This document shows positions 1 through 5,540 of a stretch of 7,184 bases of DNA, in pieces (the stretch's first letter is position 1; each line of letters begins with the position of its first letter). Origin of the DNA: Bacteroides ovatus (GTDB lineage: Bacteria > Bacteroidota > Bacteroidia > Bacteroidales > Bacteroidaceae). Under the pieces are notes generated by a model that was not told where the DNA came from, did not search any database, and saw only the letters and a list, made by a program, of their open reading frames with translations. Location: positions 1-7,184 of the forward strand of contig JAUUNK010000256.1 in assembly GCA_030844565.1 (NCBI GenBank), in the 5' to 3' direction. The translations under genes were made by a program, and so were the position numbers.

Positions 1-61
1 TGTGCCCATTAATTTTAAAGCATCGCCTCTGTGAGGAACTTTTTCAGTGCCCTCGAAATTG

Positions 62-93
62 TTGTGGGTTTTCTTATTTAATTATTATTTTTG
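62..93 (+). promoter_or_regulatory. Candidate Bacteroidota sigma-ABfr-type promoter for the operon
   Basis: The octamer TATTTTTG at 86-93 matches the Bacteroides -7 consensus TAnnTTTG exactly. A TTG at 62-64 sits 21 bases upstream of it, which fits the -33 element and its usual spacing. Transcription would begin a few bases after 93, around 97-101, leaving a leader of roughly 45 A-rich bases before the ATG at 143. The leader contains AAAGG at 134-138, a weak Shine-Dalgarno-like match 4 bases before the start. I found no equivalent -7 match in the three short gaps downstream, so this is the best candidate for driving all four genes. Bases 1-61 upstream hold no convincing gene. Assignment is by motif only. 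Confidence 0.6.
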
Positions 94-142
94 TAAAGGT
101 TTAGAATAAAGAAACCTATAAACTTAAAGAGAAAAAGGCAGA

Positions 143-709
143 ATGAAAAACTTACTGTATATCTGTTTGGCTTTTGTGCTATTCTCATGCAACCAATCAA
201 TGCAGCGCCAAGAACTGTTGAAGCAAGCTTGGGAGGGACGTTCTATTTACTATCCCGTGGATAGCGTATTCGAATCTTTTGGAGAAAATTACGTTCGTAA
301 GTATGAATTAAAACGTACTGAGTATGCCATTGTAACTTATATGGATTCGGAATGTTGCCAGAGTGCGGATACTTTGCGACTGGAGGGATGGAAGGATTTT
401 CTCCGGGAACTGCAAGTGCGGGCGAGCGGGGAGGTGACCTGTTTGTTTTTCCTGCATCCTGAGAATCGGGGAGAGCTGGTTAGCTTGCTGAAAGAGGAAG
501 ACTTTAAATTTCCGGTTTGCATTGACGAGGACAATCTCTTTTATAAACTAAACCGCTTTCCAAGGGAAGAACACTTTCATACTTTCCTGGTAGATAAAAA
601 TCGACGGGTGCTTGCTATCGGTAATCCGGCGGAAGATATTTCCGTGAAGGAACTCTACTTTAGTATCCTTTTCCGCCAAGAGGGGATAGAAGGTAAAGAA
701 GAGGTTTAG
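143..709 (+). CDS. Thioredoxin-like lipoprotein of unknown function, degenerate active site
   Basis: A 188-residue exported protein. Residues 1-15 form a short signal peptide (MKNLLYICLAFVLFS) ending in a lipobox-like LFSC, so Cys16 is the likely lipidated residue. The residues after it (N, Q, S, M) lack the acidic export signal linked to surface display in Bacteroidota, so a periplasm-facing anchor is more likely. Residues 62-165 read like a thioredoxin/TlpA-like core: a strand AIVTYMDSECC (62-72), helix LEGWKDFLREL (80-90), strand TCLFFLHP (99-106), FPVCIDED (123-130), and HTFLVDKNRRVLAIGNP (146-162), the last resembling the TFLID-plus-hairpin part of TlpA-like proteins. Where relatives have a CxxC redox pair, this protein has adjacent Cys71-Cys72 followed by QSA, so ordinary disulphide reductase activity is doubtful. 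The ATG at 143 is chosen because it gives the signal peptide directly and follows the weak AAAGG. The gene ends with TAG followed in frame by TGA (707-712). Its role in the operon is unknown; the lipoprotein call is firm, the fold call moderate. Confidence 0.8.
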   Translation: MKNLLYICLAFVLFSCNQSMQRQELLKQAWEGRSIYYPVDSVFESFGENYVRKYELKRTEYAIVTYMDSECCQSADTLRLEGWKDFLRELQVRASGEVTCLFFLHPENRGELVSLLKEEDFKFPVCIDEDNLFYKLNRFPREEHFHTFLVDKNRRVLAIGNPAEDISVKELYFSILFRQEGIEGKEEV

Positions 710-759
710 TGAGTACAAAATCTGCCTTTCTTTCGTCTTCATTACAAAAATAGATTGGA

Positions 760-3700
760 ATGAAGAACGGAATCAAAACACGTATATTGACTTTAGCCGT
801 GGGGGTTGCCTGCGTCGTGCCTTCATGTAGGGCGCAATCGTCACAACAACCGTCGCAGCAACAACGTCCGCTTCGCGAACAGTTTCTCCATCCCTCGGAC
901 GAGGCAAAACCTTGGACATTCTGGTACTGGATGTTTGGCGCCGTATCCAAAGAAGGTATTACGGCGGATTTGGAAGCCATGAAACAGGCGGGGTTGGGAG
1001 GCACTTACCTGATGCCTATAAAAGGTGTGAAAGAGGGTCCTCAGTATGGAGGAAAAGCACAGCAGTTGAGTCCGGAATGGTGGGAAATGGTGCGTTTCAG
1101 CATGGAGGAGGCAGACCGTCTGGGACTTAAGTTGGGTATGCATATCTGTGACGGCTTTGCTCTTGCCGGCGGACTGTGGATTACACCCAGGGAGTCTATG
1201 CAGAAGGTAGTGTGGAGCGATACAATTGTAAATGGGGGCAAACTGAACAATTTATGTTTGCCGCGACCCGAGGCTTACGAAAATTATTACGAAGATATTT
1301 CACTGTTCGCTTTGCCGGTAATAGAGGACGAGGCAGACGAGATGCCTGCCAGGATTACTTGTGTGGACCTCTCCACCCCGGGTAAGGCGGATGCAAAAAA
1401 GACTGTCAACAGGGATGCGGTGGGAGTGATTCGCTCTTCTTATCCTTGTTATATCCAATATGAATATGAGCAACCTTTCACTTGCCGGAATATAGAGATT
1501 GTGCTGAATGGAAATAATTACCAGGCTCATCGGCTGAAAGTGATGGCAAGTGATGATGGTGTTAGTTACCGTTTAGTGAAACAGTTGACGCCTGCCCGCC
1601 AGGGGTGGCAGAATACGGATGAAAACTCTACACATGCCATCCCTGCTACCACTGCCCGGTATTTCCGTTTTTACTGGACTCCTGAGGGGAGCGAACCGGG
1701 AAGTGAAGATATGGATGCCGCTAAATGGAAACCTAATCTGAAAATTAAACAGCTTCGCCTGCATCGTGAGGCTCGCCTGAACCAATGGGAGGGCAAAGCC
1801 GGATTGGTATGGCGCGTGGCTGAGGCTACCAAGGAAGAGGAAGTAGGGAAGAAAGATTGTTACGCGCTTTCCCAAATCATCAACTTGACGGATGCGTTGA
1901 AAGAGGGTGTGCTCACTGCCACGCTTCCTCAGGGAAAGTGGAAGTTGCTGCGCATGGGACATACCGCTACAGGACACACCAATGCTACAGGAGGCGGAGG
2001 AAAAGGTCTGGAATGCGATAAGTTTAATGGGAAGGCGGTACGCAAACAGTTCGATAACTGGTTTGCGCAGGCTTTTGCCAAAACCAACCCCGAGGTGGCA
2101 CGTCGTGTATTGAAATATATGCATGTGGATAGCTGGGAATGCGGTAGCCAAAATTGGAGTGATAATTTTGCGGCTGAGTTCCGCAAGCGTCGCGGATATG
2201 ATTTGATGCCCTATTTGCCATTGCTGGCGGGTATTCCTTTGGAGAGCGCCGAACGAAGCGAAAAGGTGTTGCGGGATGTACGTACTACTATTTCTGAGTT
2301 GGTGGTGGACGTGTTTTATCAGGTATTGGCAGTTTGTGCCAAAGAATATGACTGTCAGTTCTCGGCGGAATGTGTGGCGCCTACTATGGTGGGCGACGGA
2401 TTGTTGCATTACCAGAAAGTAGACCTTCCTATGGGAGAATTCTGGCTCAACAGCCCTACTCACGATAAACCGAACGATATGCTCGACGCTATCAGCGGAG
2501 CACATATTTATGGAAAGAATATCATACAAGCCGAAGGATTCACCGAGGTGCGCGGCACCTGGAACGAGCATCCGGGGATGCTGAAACCTTTGCTGGACCG
2601 TAATTACGCCTTGGGTATCAACCGTCTCTTTTTCCACGTCTATGTGCATAATCCGTGGCTGGACCGTAAACCCGGTATGACGTTGGATGGCATCGGACTT
2701 TTTTTCCAGCGCGACCAGACTTGGTGGGATAGGGGAGCAAAGGCGTTTTGTGACTATGTGACCCGCTGCCAGGCATTGTTGCAATATGGGCATCCCGTGG
2801 CGGATATTGCAGTGTTCACAGGAGAAGAAGTTCCCCGGCGCTCGGTGTTGCCGGAACGTTTGGTTCCTTCTCTGCCGGGTATTTTTGGCGCCGAACGGGT
2901 GGAAAGCGAACGCGTCCGTTTGGCAAACGAAGGTCAGCCCTTGCGTGTACGCCCTGTGGGTGTCACCCATTCCGCTAATATGGCGGACCCTGAAAAGTGG
3001 GTAAATCCACTGCGCGGATATGCCTACGACAGCTTTAACAAGGATGCACTGCTTCGTCTGGCAAAGGCGGAGGACGGGCGGATGACGTTGCCCGGTGGAG
3101 CTGGTTATAAAGTAGTGGTGTTGCCTCTTCCGCGCCCGATGAATCCCGAACCGATGTTGTCGCCGGAAGTGCAGGAAAAAATAGAAGCTTTGAAGAAAGC
3201 AGGAGTCGTGGTTCCTTCTCTTCCCTACACGGAAGAAGACTTTTCCGCTTACGGATTGGAACGCGATTTGATTGTACCCGAAGACATTGCATGGACTCAC
3301 CGTCGTGGAGAGCAAGGAGATATTTATTTTATTGCCAATCAGCGGGAAGAAAAACGTACCATCACCGCAAGTATGCGCATCAACGGAAGAAAACCGGAAT
3401 GTTGGAATCCGGTGACGGGTGAGATAAACTCACATCCGGTGTATGCACAGAAAAACAACCGTACAGAAGTCACCCTGACTCTTGAACCGAATGAGTCGGT
3501 ATTTATTGTATACCCTGCGAAAGATATTCTCCCTACGAATAAGAAGAATGTTACGAAAGAAGAATCTTTAAATATAACTTTGGAACCGGAAGAATATGTA
3601 GTGACTTTCGCAGCCACCGGCAAGACGGTGAACCGGAAAGCCTTGTTCGACTGGAGCAAAGAAGAGGATGAACAGATTCGATATTATTCAGGGACAGCGA

Positions 3701-4038
3701 CGTATAAGACTACTTTCCGCTGGAAAAATAAATTAAAGAAAGAGCAACGTATTTACCTGAACCTGGGAAAAGTATGTGACGTGGCAACTGTCCGTGTCAA
3801 TGGGGTAGATTGTGGCACTGTGTGGACAGCACCCTACCGTGCCGATATTACCGCAGCCTTAAAGAAAGGAGTGAACAAACTCGAAATAGAAGTGACCAAT
3901 ACCTGGGCAAACGCTATCCAGGGAGCGGATGAAGGAAAAGCGCCTTTTGAAGGCATCTGGACAAATGCAAAATACCGGAGACAAGAGAAGACCCTATTGC
4001 CTGCAGGACTACTGGGACCATTAAGTATCTCCCTCTAA
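760..4038 (+). CDS. Exported alpha-L-rhamnosidase, glycoside hydrolase family 106
   Basis: A 1092-residue enzyme, the usual size for GH106, which removes terminal alpha-L-rhamnose from plant glycans and is known to be inverting and calcium-dependent. Residues 1-25 are a signal peptide; cleavage after CRA (residue 25) is likely, with Cys23 a poor lipobox alternative because Pro sits at -2. A Q/S-rich linker (26-36) follows. GH106-type sequence begins at 42-90 (FLHPSDEAKPWTFWYWMFG, then GITADLEAMKQAGLGG), continuing a TIM barrel with GMHICDGFALAGGLW (126-140). Residues about 215-310 look like an inserted discoidin-like beta-sandwich (VMASDDGVSYRLV, ARYFRFYW). The core resumes with HVDSWECGSQNW (455-466) and IIQAEGFTEVRGTWNEHPG (588-606). 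E460 and E592 are the candidate base and acid, one residue off the E461 and E593 I recall for B. thetaiotaomicron BT0986. A C-terminal jelly-roll (about 975-1090, VATVRVNGVDCGTVWTAPY) resembles GH2 sugar-binding domains. It starts 50 bases after the lipoprotein gene. The family call is strong; the RG-II substrate is inferred from that similarity and the gene order. Confidence 0.92.
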   Translation: MKNGIKTRILTLAVGVACVVPSCRAQSSQQPSQQQRPLREQFLHPSDEAKPWTFWYWMFGAVSKEGITADLEAMKQAGLGGTYLMPIKGVKEGPQYGGKAQQLSPEWWEMVRFSMEEADRLGLKLGMHICDGFALAGGLWITPRESMQKVVWSDTIVNGGKLNNLCLPRPEAYENYYEDISLFALPVIEDEADEMPARITCVDLSTPGKADAKKTVNRDAVGVIRSSYPCYIQYEYEQPFTCRNIEIVLNGNNYQAHRLKVMASDDGVSYRLVKQLTPARQGWQNTDENSTHAIPATTARYFRFYWTPEGSEPGSEDMDAAKWKPNLKIKQLRLHREARLNQWEGKAGLVWRVAEATKEEEVGKKDCYALSQIINLTDALKEGVLTATLPQGKWKLLRMGHTATGHTNATGGGGKGLECDKFNGKAVRKQFDNWFAQAFAKTNPEVARRVLKYMHVDSWECGSQNWSDNFAAEFRKRRGYDLMPYLPLLAGIPLESAERSEKVLRDVRTTISELVVDVFYQVLAVCAKEYDCQFSAECVAPTMVGDGLLHYQKVDLPMGEFWLNSPTHDKPNDMLDAISGAHIYGKNIIQAEGFTEVRGTWNEHPGMLKPLLDRNYALGINRLFFHVYVHNPWLDRKPGMTLDGIGLFFQRDQTWWDRGAKAFCDYVTRCQALLQYGHPVADIAVFTGEEVPRRSVLPERLVPSLPGIFGAERVESERVRLANEGQPLRVRPVGVTHSANMADPEKWVNPLRGYAYDSFNKDALLRLAKAEDGRMTLPGGAGYKVVVLPLPRPMNPEPMLSPEVQEKIEALKKAGVVVPSLPYTEEDFSAYGLERDLIVPEDIAWTHRRGEQGDIYFIANQREEKRTITASMRINGRKPECWNPVTGEINSHPVYAQKNNRTEVTLTLEPNESVFIVYPAKDILPTNKKNVTKEESLNITLEPEEYVVTFAATGKTVNRKALFDWSKEEDEQIRYYSGTATYKTTFRWKNKLKKEQRIYLNLGKVCDVATVRVNGVDCGTVWTAPYRADITAALKKGVNKLEIEVTNTWANAIQGADEGKAPFEGIWTNAKYRRQEKTLLPAGLLGPLSISL

Positions 4039-4051
4039 CTCCTTAACTCCT
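4036..4051 (+). repeat. Perfect 8-base tandem repeat holding the rhamnosidase stop codon
   Basis: TAACTCCT occurs twice back to back (4036-4043 and 4044-4051) and is followed by AAAG. The first copy begins with the TAA stop codon of the GH106 gene; the second begins with another TAA, and a further TAA follows at 4051-4053. The unit lies in the 41-base gap before the esterase gene. It has no inverted symmetry and no T-run after it, so it does not look like a terminator. Replication slippage is the simplest origin. Confidence 0.85.
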
Positions 4052-4079
4052 AAAGAATGATTTTAACAAAAAAATAGCA

Positions 4080-5519
4080 ATGAGAAATTCAATACTTAAA
4101 ACAAGCACCCTGATGGCAAGCTTTCTGCTGGCAGCTTGCCTGTCGGTTCGTGCGGAAGTAAAGTTGCCTGCCATCTTCTCCGATGGCATGGTGATGCAGC
4201 AGCAAACGAATGCCAATCTGTGGGGAACGGCGACTCCCAATAAAAAAGTAACTGTCACTACCGGCTGGAACGGCAAGCAATATGTGACCACAGCGGATAA
4301 AAGCGGTGCATGGAAACTGTCTGTCTCTACTCCTGAAGCGGGAGGTCCTTACACCGTGACTTTTGACGACGGGACAAAAAAGACGCTGAACAATGTACTG
4401 GTAGGAGAATTATGGTTATGTTCCGGGCAAAGTAATATGGAAATGCCCATGAAGGGTTTTAAGAATCAGCCGGTGGAGAATGCGAATATGGACATCCTGC
4501 GTAGCAAGAATCCGAAAATCCGTTTGTTTACGGTGAAGCGGACTTCCACTTTTACTCCCCAGAGCGATGTGACCGGTTCGTGGAAGGAAGCGACTCCGGT
4601 GAGCGTGCGTGATTTCAGTGCGACGGCTTATTATTTCGGGCGGCTTGTCAATGAGATATTAGATGTTCCCGTGGGGCTGGTAGTAGCAGCCTGGGGCGGT
4701 TCGGCTTGTGAGGCATGGATGACTGCCGACTGGCTGAAAGCCTTTCCGGATGCCAGGATTCCTCAATCGGAAGCAGATATAAAATCCAAGAACCGCACAC
4801 CGACTGTGCTCTACAATGGCATGTTGCATCCGTTGATCGGCATGACGATGAGGGGTGTTATCTGGTATCAGGGCGAGGACAACTGGAACCGTGCACATAC
4901 GTATGCAGATATGTTTACGGCCTTGATTAACGGATGGCGTGCCGAATGGAAGCAGGGGGATTTTCCTTTCTACTACTGCCAGATAGCTCCGTATGATTAT
5001 GGAATTATTACTGAGAAAGGGAAAAAGGTGATTAACTCCGCTTATCTCCGCGAGGCACAGGCAAAGGTGGAACACCGCGTGCCGAATACGGGAATGGCTG
5101 TGTTGCTGGATGCCGGAATGGAAACGGGTATTCACCCTGCCAAAAAACAGGTTGCCGGCGAACGCCTGGCGCTTCTTGCCCTGACGAAAACGTATGGTGT
5201 GGAAGGAGTGAACGGCGAAAGCCCTTATTATAAGAGCATTGAAATAAAGAATGATACGGTGATTGTCAGCTTTGAACGTGCGAATATGTGGATTAGCGGA
5301 AAGAACTGTTTCGAGTCGAAAAATTTCCAGGTGGCGGGCGCCGACAAGGTGTTCTATCCTGCAAAGGCATGGATTCAACGCAGCAAGATGTATGTGAAAA
5401 GTGACAAAGTGCCTCATCCGGTGGCTGTCCGCTACGGGTTCGAGAATTATGTGGAAGGAGATGTTTATTGCGACGGGTTGCCGTTGGGCTCTTTTCGGTC
5501 GGATGAATTTGAATTATGA
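4080..5519 (+). CDS. Exported SGNH-hydrolase esterase, sialate O-acetylesterase-like
   Basis: A 479-residue carbohydrate O-acetylesterase candidate. After the signal peptide comes a beta-sandwich region (26-108: VKLPAIFSDGMVMQQ, LWGTATPNKKVTV, AWKLSVSTPEAGGPYTV), then the SGNH core. Block I is LWLCSGQSNMEMPM (111-124) with S118 the likely nucleophile. AWGGSACEAWM (204-214) gives the oxyanion glycine, WYQGEDNW (262-269) is the block III-like motif, and GIHPAKKQVAGERLALLAL (350-368) carries the likely catalytic H352. A C-terminal beta domain (about 384-475) ends in VYCDGLPLGSFRSD. Many relatives have DIHP where this protein has G350-I351-H352-P353, so the acidic partner is uncertain. The signal peptide is ambiguous: LAAC (17-20) is a perfect lipobox, while VRA before E26 is a good signal peptidase I site. 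Sialic acid need not be the substrate, because PUL members of this group often remove acetyl groups from plant polysaccharides. Between a rhamnosidase and another probable glycosidase it would expose acetylated side chains. It might correspond to BT0985 of the B. thetaiotaomicron RG-II system, by gene order only. Confidence 0.88.
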   Translation: MRNSILKTSTLMASFLLAACLSVRAEVKLPAIFSDGMVMQQQTNANLWGTATPNKKVTVTTGWNGKQYVTTADKSGAWKLSVSTPEAGGPYTVTFDDGTKKTLNNVLVGELWLCSGQSNMEMPMKGFKNQPVENANMDILRSKNPKIRLFTVKRTSTFTPQSDVTGSWKEATPVSVRDFSATAYYFGRLVNEILDVPVGLVVAAWGGSACEAWMTADWLKAFPDARIPQSEADIKSKNRTPTVLYNGMLHPLIGMTMRGVIWYQGEDNWNRAHTYADMFTALINGWRAEWKQGDFPFYYCQIAPYDYGIITEKGKKVINSAYLREAQAKVEHRVPNTGMAVLLDAGMETGIHPAKKQVAGERLALLALTKTYGVEGVNGESPYYKSIEIKNDTVIVSFERANMWISGKNCFESKNFQVAGADKVFYPAKAWIQRSKMYVKSDKVPHPVAVRYGFENYVEGDVYCDGLPLGSFRSDEFEL

Positions 5520-5540
5520 ATTATTAATTTTGAATTATGA
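5508..5540 (+). repeat. 12-base direct repeat spanning the esterase stop and the next start
   Basis: TTTGAATTATGA occurs at 5508-5519 and again at 5529-5540, separated by 9 A/T-rich bases. The TGA of the first copy is the esterase stop codon. The ATG of the second copy is the start codon of the downstream gene. The first copy therefore also contains an ATGA start/stop overlap, whose ATG at 5516 reads only three codons (M-N-Y) before TAA at 5525-5527. AATTATGA-type tracts are, from memory, frequent between Bacteroides genes. The exact repeat is certain; any function is not. Confidence 0.85.

Noticed and set aside
26..44. Hairpin CCTC-TGT-GAGG followed by five T, as a terminator
   Set aside because: The stem is only 4 base pairs, does not extend, and is separated from the T-run by three bases; too weak to call.
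710..759. Separate promoter for the rhamnosidase gene
   Set aside because: I found no TAnnTTTG match in the 50-base gap, so read-through from the upstream promoter is simpler.
1573..3315. 580-codon open frame on the minus strand
   Set aside because: It lies wholly inside the GH106 gene. Its translation is rich in His, Arg, Cys and Ser with no recognisable domain or signal, typical of an antisense shadow of a long, codon-biased gene.
4659..5417. 252-codon minus-strand frame opposite the esterase
   Set aside because: Its composition is shadow-like (His, Arg and Ile rich), it shows no motif, and the plus strand carries a clear SGNH enzyme.
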